In this document: piece after piece, positions 7,015 through 13,556 of the stretch
Numbering within the stretch: the first letter of the stretch is position 1
Layout of the letters: each line of letters opens with the position of its first letter
From: a virus
Strand: one strand, 5' to 3'
DNA: 50,895 nt
IMG/VR virus record: IMGVR_UViG_3300023443_000116
Span: 1-50,895 of that record
Notes under the pieces: generated by a model
Told to the model about the DNA's origin: nothing
Seen by the model: the letters and a program-made list of their open reading frames with translations, nothing else
Databases searched by the model: none
Made by a program: the position numbers and the translations under genes

Positions 7015-7283
7015 TATTTATTGTCCTTGATCATGGCTTTGTAGATGTCTTCCAGAACGAGCTTATCAGCGTCCATTGTTTCTTCCACTAGGCCGCTATC
7101 CTCAAATATCCTAAAGCCAGCTTCTAACATTTCCTCTGTCGGCTCTGCCGGAACAATCATATGGGTTTTGTTGATGAGGCCAAGAGCTTGCTCAAACGGA
7201 ATGTTTATTGCGATGTCTTCTGGCCCGTTTTTAGTTTCATAATCAATCTGCACTTGTCCCATTGCTTGTTTATTATCAACCAT
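7014..7283 (-). CDS. Conserved phage hypothetical protein
   Basis: 89 residues from ATG 7283 (GTG 7286 overlapping the preceding stop is equally possible), with AAGGAAA upstream. The PAEPTEEMLEAGFRIF...DIYKAMI stretch is a motif recurring at the ends of many phage early proteins. Function unknown. Confidence 0.6.
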   Translation of the reverse strand: MVDNKQAMGQVQIDYETKNGPEDIAINIPFEQALGLINKTHMIVPAEPTEEMLEAGFRIFEDSGLVEETMDADKLVLEDIYKAMIKDNK

Positions 7284-7489
7284 CACATTTTCCTTCCGTA
7301 AAAAACGCCTTTAGTAATTTTATTCAAGCCAAAAACCAGATTATCTAATTCCATACTTGCTCTGGATGTTCTGTTTTCGCTATCCCGGTGCAATGGAATT
7401 TCACCACCGGCCTCAAACTTTCTGCCGAAGTGTTCGGAGATAGCAAGCAATTTAGCAGTGTCTTTTTCAAATTTAATCCAACCAATCAT
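7283..7489 (-). CDS. Hypothetical 68-residue protein
   Basis: It starts MIGWIKFEKDTAKLLAISEH and ends with a basic GVFYGRKM. It is tightly coupled to both neighbours by four-base overlaps. No recognisable domain. Confidence 0.55.
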   Translation of the reverse strand: MIGWIKFEKDTAKLLAISEHFGRKFEAGGEIPLHRDSENRTSRASMELDNLVFGLNKITKGVFYGRKM

Positions 7490-7911
7490 GCCTCAAACCT
7501 TTCCAAAGTGCCTCTGTAAACCTGAAGGTGAAACTTGTTAGGCTTTTTCCTTCCACTTTCAATCCTTGCTATTGTGTCTGTCCCATATCCTGCTACATCA
7601 GCAAACTCCGCTTGTGTTATGTCAGCGTTTTTCCTTCTTTCAACCAAAGGAACTATCTCAGGAGAAGGTTGATATTTATTTGATAACCTGCGTTTTACTT
7701 TCAATGTTGAAGCCATACTCATTATCGCAGTCCTGCTTCTTCCGTACAGCCGATCAAGTATTGTTGGCCATTTCCCTTCAGGATAAACATCTCTCAAGGT
7801 TTCAATCTCGCTCTCGGACCATTCTATCATTCTTGGGGGTAAACGTGTTGCCCTTTTCTTGGTGAGCAGTTCTAGTCCGCCCCTAAGGTTTTTATATGCG
7901 AAGTCAGTCAT
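7486..7911 (-). CDS. Two-domain DNA-binding protein: SANT/GcrA-like plus XRE-type HTH
   Basis: 141 residues with two readable domains. Residues 30-74 (WSESEIETLRDVYPEGKWPT...RSRTAIMSMASTLKVKRR) match the tryptophan-helix-helix pattern of SANT/GcrA-like DNA-binding domains. Residues 92-125 (RKNADITQAEFADVAGYGTD then RIESGRKKP) are a classical XRE helix-turn-helix. GGAGAAAACAAA is the ribosome binding site. Likely a transcription regulator. Confidence 0.75.
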   Translation of the reverse strand: MTDFAYKNLRGGLELLTKKRATRLPPRMIEWSESEIETLRDVYPEGKWPTILDRLYGRSRTAIMSMASTLKVKRRLSNKYQPSPEIVPLVERRKNADITQAEFADVAGYGTDTIARIESGRKKPNKFHLQVYRGTLERFEA

Positions 7912-8104
7912 TTTGTTTTCTCCGCAGCCCCATTTTCCTTGCCTTGCCAGAGACAGACCCTCGCGACCTATTTAAAATATCACAAATCTCATTAAACCCA
8001 TATTGCTTCATTCCATAAAGATAAGTTAAATCTTCCTCCTCTTTTTTTAACCAAGGCCAAATTTCATCTTGAGACCAACCACGTCTTTTTTGTGTTTTGT
8101 TCAT
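7904..8104 (-). CDS. SANT/GcrA-like small DNA-binding protein
   Basis: 66 residues: WSQDEIWPWLKKEEEDL, then YGFNEICDILNRSRGSVSGK, then ARKMGLRRK. This repeats the domain at the N-terminus of the next gene, so the two are paralogous modules side by side. Probably binds phage or host promoter DNA. Its start overlaps the stop of an 11-codon upstream frame. Confidence 0.65.
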   Translation of the reverse strand: MNKTQKRRGWSQDEIWPWLKKEEEDLTYLYGMKQYGFNEICDILNRSRGSVSGKARKMGLRRKQND

Positions 8105-8136
8105 CCCACACTCATCCTGTTGTAAATATTAATCAT
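8101..8136 (-). CDS. Possible 11-residue leader peptide
   Basis: ATG 8136 has AGGAAC upstream and the frame (MINIYNRMSVG) ends by ATGA overlap with the SANT-like gene, which has a poor ribosome binding site of its own. It may deliver ribosomes by translational coupling. Confidence 0.3.
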   Translation of the reverse strand: MINIYNRMSVG

Positions 8137-8308
8137 TGTCTGTTCCTGTGATGTGCCGCCCCCACTCCATAAACGATCCGACTGCGACCCCCATTAAGAA
8201 AAAACCCAAATAGGGAAGCATTTCTTCGTGGCCATCAATCTTGGCCCAAGCCCATAAAATAGCCGATGATGTCATCAAAACCCAAAATCCGGGCGGAAAT
8301 ATTTTCAT
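8129..8308 (-). CDS. Two-pass membrane protein, 59 residues
   Basis: It starts MKIFPPGFWVLMTSSAILWA, a first hydrophobic segment, with a second at PYLGFFLMGVAVGSF and a short polar C-terminus. AGGAGCAGGATAG precedes ATG 8308 and the gene overlaps both neighbours. Unknown function, inner membrane by composition. Confidence 0.65.
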   Translation of the reverse strand: MKIFPPGFWVLMTSSAILWAWAKIDGHEEMLPYLGFFLMGVAVGSFMEWGRHITGTDND

Positions 8309-8538
8309 CTATCCTGCTCCTCTTCTATTTTGGGGACCAGATAGTCTTCTTCACTATCAATCTTAAGATTTTCAAATCGAATGGTTATGTCATTTTCAAA
8401 AGTAATATATCCTTCCCGCTCCCCATGACCGCAACAAGCATACTTCACTCCTGGCAATTTTCCCCAACATGCATCGGGTTTAATGAAGTTCCTGGGCTTT
8501 CCACATTGCGAACAAACTAGCGGGTTGTTGTAAATCAT
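8305..8538 (-). CDS. Zinc-finger-like protein
   Basis: 77 residues. ATG 8538 is preferred because it overlaps the preceding stop (ATGA) with GGAGGG upstream. LVCSQCGKPRNF, a lone cysteine in PDACWGK and KYACCGHGE give a probable zinc site, followed by an acidic C-terminal half. Unknown role. Confidence 0.6.
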   Translation of the reverse strand: MIYNNPLVCSQCGKPRNFIKPDACWGKLPGVKYACCGHGEREGYITFENDITIRFENLKIDSEEDYLVPKIEEEQDR

Positions 8539-8645
8539 AACCATTCCCTCCAAAACCATTTCAGTTGCGTCCATATATATTTTAGAACCACCACAGAACC
8601 TATAAGAATCAAAATCAATTCAAGAATGTTGCGGTCACAAGTCAT
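8535..8645 (-). CDS. 36-residue single-pass membrane microprotein
   Basis: After MTCDRN the segment ILELILILIGSVVVLKYIW is hydrophobic, then KWFWREWL gives an aromatic/basic tail. GGAAGCATT lies before ATG 8645, inside the end of the preceding gene, and the stop overlaps the next ATG. Similar in size and layout to the 2370, 15157 and 18573 microproteins. Confidence 0.6.
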   Translation of the reverse strand: MTCDRNILELILILIGSVVVLKYIWTQLKWFWREWL

Positions 8646-9358
8646 AATGCTTCCAATTGTCTGTCAAAGTCTGATTGTATTACCAACACTTCCGCCGTCC
8701 ACCTTTCCTGGTGCAACCAAGTAGTGGGCAAGGGGATATACTGAACGTCCTTTCCTTTCCAGCTTTTCAAGTGAGCCTTCCAAGAAGCTAATATTACTTC
8801 TGGCTTGGCAACAGAGCAGGCAGATATGAATTTCTTTTCCGCCAAAGTTCTGCTACAATCTTTCCTGATTGAAGGTTCCCAAAATTCGCTTTCAAATAAG
8901 GCTTTTAAACTTTCTTTATATTCTTTCTTTTCTTTAGATATGGTTCTGGTTCTGGATGCTAGAGGTTTGCTAGGATTTTGCTTTAGCAAATCTTTAGTGT
9001 TGCTAGGTGTCTTATCCTTATATTTCAATGCTTTAGCGATACCCCCCTTCTTTCCTGCCTTTTTTCTTTCTAAAATCTTACTTTTAGTTTTGCAAAAAAT
9101 TTGCATTTGTTTTTTCTGAAACCAGCGCCCATTTTTAAGGGTGAAAAACTCAACCAGAATTGCTCTAATATCTTCATGTTTTCCTTTCATCCTCATCTTG
9201 CGTTCCAACCAGATATTGTCATCTGGGATTGAACATCCTGGAGTTTGCCAGCAAATTCTTAAAAGCCTGAAATAAATACCATCCTCCCGTTCATCTAAGT
9301 GAGCCGTTGCAGAGTGATAATCATCTACATAAAGCTCCATGTAGGGCAGTTTCGCCAT
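8642..9358 (-). CDS. DUF1376 replication protein (phage O-like helicase loader candidate)
   Basis: 238 residues. The first 90 residues follow DUF1376: LPYMELYVDDYHSATAHLDE then EDGIYFRLLRICW, a winged-helix-like region. A lysine-rich linker follows, and the C-terminus has YIPLPTTWLHQERW, typical of phage replication initiators. It is immediately upstream of the window's cysteine-rich gene and five bases downstream of dnaB, so it probably recognises the origin and/or loads DnaB. The exact partner contact is inferred from context. Confidence 0.8.
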   Translation of the reverse strand: MAKLPYMELYVDDYHSATAHLDEREDGIYFRLLRICWQTPGCSIPDDNIWLERKMRMKGKHEDIRAILVEFFTLKNGRWFQKKQMQIFCKTKSKILERKKAGKKGGIAKALKYKDKTPSNTKDLLKQNPSKPLASRTRTISKEKKEYKESLKALFESEFWEPSIRKDCSRTLAEKKFISACSVAKPEVILASWKAHLKSWKGKDVQYIPLPTTWLHQERWTAEVLVIQSDFDRQLEAL

Positions 9359-9363
9359 ATTTT

Positions 9364-10749
9364 TTAAACCGTTTCATTTAAATCATAGAATTTTGTTATC
9401 TTCTTATCAAATCCCAAGGTAACGCTTCCTGTCGGCCCATGACGTTGCTTGCCAATAATTACTTCTGTTTTGCCAGCCACTTGCATTATCTTTTTCTGCC
9501 AGTCCTTGAATTCCTGGGAGCTAGTGTCAGATGGTTTCATGTTTTCCAGATAATATTCAGGACGGTAAACAAACATCACCACATCTGCGTCTTGTTCAAT
9601 AGTTCCGCTTTCTCTCAAGTCAGCAAGTTGTGGGCGCTTGTTGGCCCTGTCTTCTACCTTCCGAGATAGTTGGGACAAGGCCAACACGGGCACCCGTAGT
9701 TCTTTGGCAAGGTTTTTTAATCCGCGCGTTATTTCTGCAATCTCTCCAACCCTATTCTCCCCTTTGGAAAACCGTCCACCAGACATAAGTTGAAGATAGT
9801 CCACAATGATTAACCCAATGTTTTCAATACGCTTTAAACGGCGGCATCGCGCGCGAAGGGCGGCGATAGAAATCCCAGGTGTGTCGTCTATGAATAAAGG
9901 AAGTTGGTGTAGTTTTTGCTGGGCCCTCACTATCTCACGAAACTCTGTGTTGTTAAGCTGTCCTCTCCTTATTCTTTCCGAGGATATTTTGGTTTGCTCT
10001 GCAAGTAATCTGTTGCCTAACTGGTCGCGGGACATTTCAGGAGAACGGAAATCTACAGCAACAGTTCTTGCCGCCGCGAGGGCTATGTTTGTAGCTAAAG
10101 CAGTCTTGCCCATTGCTGGTCTTCCTGCTAATATAATTAAATCGGTTTTATGCAACCCACCAAGGGAATTATTTAACCCTCTCAGTCCTGTTGTAACGCC
10201 CGACAGACCGTTAGGTGACTTCCTTGCTATGCGGGAACCCTCAACACTCTCTTTAAGCGTCTGCGAGAGTTTTACAGACCCTCCTTGAGGGCCATAATCT
10301 GTGGTTTGGAAAAGGCTTTCTTCGGCTTTAGCTACAATATCTTTGGCAGAAACATCAATGTTGTTTTCTTTGGCTGATTTGATAATGCCTTCGCCAATTT
10401 CTATAAGGTCACGTTTGAGTGCAAGGTCATAGATAGTTTGCCCGTAGTCTCCTGGATTAAATGATGTGGGGGCAGATGTAGCAAGACGAACAACATAATT
10501 AAATCCATCAACATCATCTAGCGCGGGGTCGTTTTCAAAATATGGTTTTAGTTTAACAGGGTCTACAGATTGCCCTTTGTTTGTGAGCTTTAATATTCCT
10601 TCGTAAAGGCGTTGGTGAAATGGCTCCCAGAAATGCTCTGGTTTTAAATAGGAAACTCTGTCGGCTGAGTTGTTGTTGACAAGCAAAACGCCCAGCAACG
10701 CCTGTTCCGCCTCAATATTTGACGGCAGTGTATCAGCCTTCACTTCCAT
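9364..10749 (-). CDS. dnaB: Replicative DNA helicase, DnaB family
   Basis: 461 residues from ATG 10749 (AAAAGGAATTCA upstream; an upstream ATG at 10773 lacks a site). The N-terminal domain begins NIEAEQALLGVLL. The RecA-like motor has Walker A GRPAMGKT near residue 212, Walker B LIIVDYLQLM and the late SGTIEQDADVVMFVYRPEYY and GKQRHGPTG motifs. A hexameric 5'-3' helicase for fork unwinding. With no phage polymerase or primase seen, the fork presumably uses host enzymes. Confidence 0.96.
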   Translation of the reverse strand: MEVKADTLPSNIEAEQALLGVLLVNNNSADRVSYLKPEHFWEPFHQRLYEGILKLTNKGQSVDPVKLKPYFENDPALDDVDGFNYVVRLATSAPTSFNPGDYGQTIYDLALKRDLIEIGEGIIKSAKENNIDVSAKDIVAKAEESLFQTTDYGPQGGSVKLSQTLKESVEGSRIARKSPNGLSGVTTGLRGLNNSLGGLHKTDLIILAGRPAMGKTALATNIALAAARTVAVDFRSPEMSRDQLGNRLLAEQTKISSERIRRGQLNNTEFREIVRAQQKLHQLPLFIDDTPGISIAALRARCRRLKRIENIGLIIVDYLQLMSGGRFSKGENRVGEIAEITRGLKNLAKELRVPVLALSQLSRKVEDRANKRPQLADLRESGTIEQDADVVMFVYRPEYYLENMKPSDTSSQEFKDWQKKIMQVAGKTEVIIGKQRHGPTGSVTLGFDKKITKFYDLNETV

Positions 10750-10948
10750 TGAATTCCTTTTCAGCAAGTTCAACTTGTTCTATAATGGTGTTAATTCTTT
10801 TAAAAGGATCATACTCTCCACGCTTCCAACGATACCATTGGTCTTCGGAGAAGCCGGAACGCCTGAGTATCTCTCTAAAAGGAAGGCCACAAGCTTTCGC
10901 TCTGACCTCTAATTTTGTGAATTCAACTTTGATAATTTCTTGGTTCAT
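10733..10948 (-). CDS. Small helix-turn-helix regulator (Cro-like), leaderless
   Basis: 71 residues. The segment LPFREILRRSGFSEDQWYRW followed by KRGEYDPFKRIN has the helix-turn-helix layout of Cro/XRE proteins. It is the first gene of the leftward operon; ATG 10948 has no Shine-Dalgarno and coincides with the predicted transcription start. Likely binds the 10949-11028 control region and balances the two divergent operons. Overlaps dnaB by 17 bases. Confidence 0.7.
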   Translation of the reverse strand: MNQEIIKVEFTKLEVRAKACGLPFREILRRSGFSEDQWYRWKRGEYDPFKRINTIIEQVELAEKEFNGSEG

Positions 10949-10954
10949 GGGTGT

Positions 10955-10983
10955 ACCATAATTTATTTCGATGCAGATTGCAA
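10955..10983 (-). promoter_or_regulatory. Leftward early promoter
   Basis: Minus-strand TTGCAA (10978-10983) and TATGGT (10955-10960) with a 17-bp spacer. Initiation seven bases on falls at the A of ATG 10948, giving a leaderless mRNA. Each hexamer matches four of six consensus positions. Confidence 0.5.
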
Positions 10984-10994
10984 GATATTTGTTG

Positions 10995-11022
10995 TTGACA
11001 TTTTTGTATGGGTTGCTATGCT
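10995..11022 (+). promoter_or_regulatory. Rightward early promoter
   Basis: TTGACA (10995-11000), 16-bp spacer, TATGCT (11017-11022). Initiation is expected near 11029, the A of the ATG of the first rightward gene. It diverges from the leftward promoter 12 bp away, so one repressor could control both. Confidence 0.55.
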
Positions 11023-11028
11023 AGAAGG

Positions 11029-11421
11029 ATGATTAAAAAGAAAAAAGAATTTGAGATTAGAGAAGACTACGATGGTTCCGCAGTTTTTGAAATCCACAAT
11101 GATGATGTAGATGAAATAAACTTTAGGATGCTTCCCAAAGGGCAGGTTTATTTTGAGGCTGAACAAGATGGCTGGGAGTATGGGTACACCGCTTCCTTTA
11201 CAATGCCACGAATGGTGGCTGTTGAGTTGGGCAGATGGTTGTTGGCCAACGTCACCGACAAAGCCATGAAAAAACAGGAGGCACACACCCGGAGAGCGTT
11301 AACCGCGTACCACAAAGACCAAAAAGAGAAACAACAAGTTAGGCTTCAAACAGAGGCCCAAGCCGCAGAACTCGCAGACATCAAAGAATTTGAGCGCCTG
11401 AAAGCAAAGTTTAACCAATGA
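11029..11421 (+). CDS. Hypothetical protein, first gene of rightward operon
   Basis: 130 residues from ATG 11029, chosen over ATG 11008 because the latter lies upstream of the predicted transcription start. The N-terminal beta-rich part (IKKKKEFEIREDYDGSAVFE) is followed by a long C-terminal helix rich in K, E, Q and A. Its stop overlaps a tiny frame. Function unknown. Confidence 0.7.
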   Translation: MIKKKKEFEIREDYDGSAVFEIHNDDVDEINFRMLPKGQVYFEAEQDGWEYGYTASFTMPRMVAVELGRWLLANVTDKAMKKQEAHTRRALTAYHKDQKEKQQVRLQTEAQAAELADIKEFERLKAKFNQ

Positions 11422-11453
11422 AAACCATATCCATACAAAGAGAGATAAAATGA
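11418..11453 (+). pseudogene. Orphan 5' fragment (11 codons) resembling the start of the 11722 gene
   Basis: The frame MKTISIQREIK ends at TGA 11453, overlapping the start of the next gene. Its first ten residues match MKQVSIQREI at the start of the gene at 11722, and the last 12 bases of the shared part (CAAAGAGAGATA) are identical. It looks like the leftover 5' end of a gene separated from its body by the 11450-11725 gene. Confidence 0.5.
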
Positions 11454-11725
11454 TTACTAAAAAACAATTCATAGAATGGTTGGAGAGTAAGAAGCCGGGA
11501 GAGTTGGTGGGCGATCTACGTTGTGGAGATGCCTGTCCTATAGCAATTTTTTATAGGAGCCTTGGCCGCGAAGCTTTGGTCGGGCACGAAACTGTTTCCT
11601 TTAATTGGTGGCGTACAGAGACGGAGCTTCCAAAGTGGGCGCAAAATTTTATTAAATCTGCTGATGGGCGTAAGACCAAACAAATCACTGCCAAAACCTG
11701 TCTTAAAATCATGGAAGCATTATGA
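11450..11725 (+). CDS. Unknown protein lying between duplicated gene starts
   Basis: 91 residues, starting MITKKQFIEWLESKKPGELV and with a central CGDACPIAIFYRSLG. AGAGAGATAAA serves as ribosome binding site, within the upstream duplicated segment. It is inserted between two copies of the same gene start, like the endonuclease genes at 14289 and 33134, but I recognise no nuclease motif. Confidence 0.65.
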   Translation: MITKKQFIEWLESKKPGELVGDLRCGDACPIAIFYRSLGREALVGHETVSFNWWRTETELPKWAQNFIKSADGRKTKQITAKTCLKIMEAL

Positions 11726-11967
11726 AGCAAGTTTCAATTCAAAGAGAGATAGAAACCGAAGGGGCTTATGGCTGTAGGCAAATCATAGTGGAAGTTAATG
11801 CTTCTTTTGAACGTGGCTTGGAACATACTACAGATGACCACCCCGTTGTTCCTTATACTGAAATGACAGAGTTGGAAATACTGGATGATAGCGGCCATGA
11901 TATTACAGAAACTGTCTCGCCAAGCAACCTTAAATGGTTAGAGAAACAAGCTTGGGATGCAATGTAG
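11722..11967 (+). CDS. Hypothetical protein with intact N-terminus
   Basis: 81 residues starting MKQVSIQREIETEGAYGCRQ, acidic through the middle. Overlaps the preceding gene by ATGA. Its first ten codons are related to the orphan fragment at 11418. Unknown function. Confidence 0.65.
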   Translation: MKQVSIQREIETEGAYGCRQIIVEVNASFERGLEHTTDDHPVVPYTEMTELEILDDSGHDITETVSPSNLKWLEKQAWDAM

Positions 11968-11976
11968 GAGGATAAA

Positions 11977-12153
11977 ATGGAAAGTTTTAACCCACCATCA
12001 TATAAACCTAAAGGAAGACCTCATCAAATATCTTTATGGACCGATATTGAAACGGCAAATAAAATTAGAAAATTAGCAAAAGACAGGAATATGTCTGCTA
12101 GTAAATTTTTAGGTCTGGCTGTCGAATTTGCAATGGAAAATATGGAGAATTAA
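11977..12153 (+). CDS. Ribbon-helix-helix (CopG/Arc-like) protein, 58 residues
   Basis: TAGGAGGATAAA precedes ATG 11977. KGRPHQISLWTD gives the DNA-contacting strand, IETANKIRKLAKDRNMS the first helix and ASKFLGLAVEFAMEN the second, the full ribbon-helix-helix pattern. Probably a dimeric repressor of the surrounding operon. A structured hairpin follows its stop. Confidence 0.7.
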   Translation: MESFNPPSYKPKGRPHQISLWTDIETANKIRKLAKDRNMSASKFLGLAVEFAMENMEN

Positions 12154-12161
12154 TACGATTA

Positions 12162-12212
12162 GGGGAGAGGTGTCCTTAACTCCCAAGGGTCCCCCTCGAC
12201 ATGCCTCTCCCC
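12162..12212 (+). other. Structured RNA element A
   Basis: GGGGAGAGG (12162-12170) pairs perfectly with CCTCTCCCC (12204-12212), and the adjoining TGTC (12171-12174) can extend onto GACA (12198-12201) across a two-base bulge. There is no U-run after it, so a simple terminator is unlikely. It lies between the ribbon-helix-helix gene and the ribosome binding site of the next gene. Could be an attenuator, processing site or small RNA. Confidence 0.6.
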
Positions 12213-12232
12213 GCTAATTACAGGAGAAGATA

Positions 12233-12397
12233 ATGAATGATAGTGAAAGTTGGTGGGAAGTTGTTACTTTCGTTATTTTATGGGCGGCAGTAATTGGAGT
12301 GCTCATTGTAATAGGGATAACGATTAATGAAGTGCGAGATGAGATTTGTAAATATCATCCAGAGGCATTTGAAGAGAGAGGATTTTGTGAGGACTAA
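12233..12397 (+). CDS. Single-pass membrane protein, 54 residues
   Basis: It starts MNDSESWWEVVTFVILWAAV with a hydrophobic segment running to IGVLIVIGITI, then an acidic cytoplasmic or periplasmic tail with two cysteines. CAGGAGAAGATA is its ribosome binding site. Unknown role. Confidence 0.65.
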   Translation: MNDSESWWEVVTFVILWAAVIGVLIVIGITINEVRDEICKYHPEAFEERGFCED

Positions 12398-12400
12398 CTC

Positions 12401-12589
12401 ATGAACACAACATTATTAAAACAAGAGCAAGATAGGATGCAGAAAGAGATTGATTTGATTTTGGAAGTTGTTCTTTCAAATCGAGGAATTATTGTTGAGC
12501 CCGGCGAGGGGAGATATCGCAGAAAAGTGAATAAAAAGCTGGAAGACCTATGGCAATCTAAACAGGAGAAAACCAATGAAAAGAGCTAA
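12401..12589 (+). CDS. Hypothetical helical protein
   Basis: 62 residues, starting MNTTLLKQEQDRMQKEIDLI and ending in a charged helix; most of it could form a coiled coil. Overlaps the next gene by 14 bases, whose AGGAG is inside it. Not recognised. Confidence 0.6.
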   Translation: MNTTLLKQEQDRMQKEIDLILEVVLSNRGIIVEPGEGRYRRKVNKKLEDLWQSKQEKTNEKS

Positions 12590-12767
12590 AGTTGAATTCT
12601 ATGAAGCCAAGAATGGTGAATGGTCTTGGAGATTAAAGGCCCCCAATGGTGAGATAATTGCTGTGCCGGGAGAAACGTTTGTTACTGCCAAGAATGCCGA
12701 GCGTTCATTTACCAATTTAATCAAGTATACCATAGAAGCTTTATCAAGGCATTTGGAGAAGGAATAA
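12576..12767 (+). CDS. DUF1508 (YegP-like) protein
   Basis: 63 residues: VEFYEAKNGEWSWRLKAPNG, then EIIAVPGETFVTAKNAERS and NLIKYTIEAL form one DUF1508 beta-beta-beta-alpha repeat. DUF1508 proteins usually carry two repeats; this one is a single repeat, as often in phages. Function of the family is not established. Confidence 0.75.
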   Translation: MKRAKVEFYEAKNGEWSWRLKAPNGEIIAVPGETFVTAKNAERSFTNLIKYTIEALSRHLEKE

Positions 12768-12769
12768 TT

Positions 12770-12877
12770 ATGGGGCAAGAACCGGTCAGAAAGCTCAGCC
12801 CCGAGGCTGATCGGCACTGGCCCGTAAAACAGGTTGATCACTGGCTTGCCCCGCCCTTATTAAATGAAAGGAATTGA
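12770..12877 (+). CDS. Doubtful 35-residue frame over structured RNA
   Basis: An open frame MGQEPVRKLSPEADRHWPVK to TGA 12877, with GAAGGAAT some distance upstream. Its sequence is dominated by a long inverted repeat (see 12772-12852), which makes the coding evidence weak. The end of the frame (LLNERN) repeats the end of the next gene (LLINERN). Confidence 0.3.
   Translation: MGQEPVRKLSPEADRHWPVKQVDHWLAPPLLNERN
12772..12852 (+). other. Structured RNA element B
   Basis: GGGGCAAG (12772-12779) pairs perfectly with CTTGCCCC (12845-12852); after a two-base AA bulge CCGGT (12782-12786) pairs with ACTGG (12840-12844) with one G-U, giving 13 pairs. Inside, CAGCC (12796-12800) and GGCTG (12805-12809) form a CCGA-loop hairpin. 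GC content is far above the neighbouring genes. Confidence 0.6.
12861..12875 (+). repeat. 15-bp direct repeat with ribosome binding site, copy 1
   Basis: TAAATGAAAGGAATT is identical at 12861-12875 and 13069-13083, flanking the 12879-13085 gene. Each copy carries the AAAGGAATT ribosome binding site for the gene after it. The layout suggests a gene cassette inserted or duplicated through this repeat. Confidence 0.75.
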
Positions 12878-12878
12878 A

Positions 12879-13085
12879 ATGAAGAAAGAAAGAGAATTCA
12901 CAGAAAAGCTCAAGGTGTATATCGAAGAAAAAGTATTCTACGAAGTTAAAACAACTCGTAACCGCACGTATAAAGGCAAGGACACAAAGTTTAGTATGGA
13001 GTGTAGTTTTGGTTCGTTTGGTGTCTTTGACAATAAAGAGGATGCTCAGAAGGCCGCGGATTTGTTAATAAATGAAAGGAATTAA
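12879..13085 (+). CDS. Hypothetical 68-residue protein
   Basis: Start ATG 12879 is chosen for the AAAGGAATTGAA site; the ATG at 12864 lies within that site. Begins MKKEREFTEKLKVYIEEKVF, with a glycine/phenylalanine strand SFGSFGVFDN and a final helix EDAQKAADLLI. Unknown function. Confidence 0.65.
   Translation: MKKEREFTEKLKVYIEEKVFYEVKTTRNRTYKGKDTKFSMECSFGSFGVFDNKEDAQKAADLLINERN
13069..13083 (+). repeat. 15-bp direct repeat with ribosome binding site, copy 2
   Basis: Second identical copy of the 12861-12875 sequence, overlapping the last codons of the 12879 gene and supplying the ribosome binding site of the gene at 13088. Confidence 0.75.
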
Positions 13086-13087
13086 AG

Positions 13088-13258
13088 ATGGCAGTAGAGA
13101 TAAAGAAACCATGGGAAGATGAAAAACTAGAGGCGTTCAAGATGCTTTGTGAATGTTACCAAAAGGCATTTTGCAAGAAACATCTATATTATTATGATGG
13201 GAAGAAAATAACATCATTGGGCCTACAGGAAAACCCAGACGCAAGTAGTAAGAAATGA
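13088..13258 (+). CDS. Hypothetical 56-residue protein
   Basis: It starts MAVEIKKPWEDEKLEAFKML, contains CECYQKAFCKKH (possible metal site: two cysteines, later cysteine and histidine), and ends DASSKK. One base separates its stop from the next start. Not recognised. Confidence 0.6.
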   Translation: MAVEIKKPWEDEKLEAFKMLCECYQKAFCKKHLYYYDGKKITSLGLQENPDASSKK

Positions 13259-13259
13259 A

Positions 13260-13556
13260 ATGCCCACCGGAGAACACGACCTTGAACCAGGATATTATAA
13301 AACTAGGGTGCGCCCGCGAGGGCCCTATGTTCCCGTTAAAGTTTCCATGGAAAGAGGAAAGTTTTGCCGTATCCGCGAGGGTAAGTTATTCTCCCACGTG
13401 GTTCTCAGGTGTAAGTGGTGGCCTAACATGGGTGATGATTTGTTTGAAGAGATTAATCCGTTTGAAGAACGCGGAGCTTTCACAAGATGTATGTTCTTTG
13501 AAGATATAGATGAAGATGAATTTGAATTTATGATGGCAATGAAGGAGTTAGGATAA
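13260..13556 (+). CDS. Hypothetical protein
   Basis: 98 residues, starting MPTGEHDLEPGYYKTRVRPR, beta-rich, with an acidic C-terminus (FEDIDEDEFEF). The order GYYKTRV...RGPYVPVKV...WWP resembles small phage proteins found beside single-strand annealing genes. Overlaps erf by one base. Confidence 0.65.
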   Translation: MPTGEHDLEPGYYKTRVRPRGPYVPVKVSMERGKFCRIREGKLFSHVVLRCKWWPNMGDDLFEEINPFEERGAFTRCMFFEDIDEDEFEFMMAMKELG

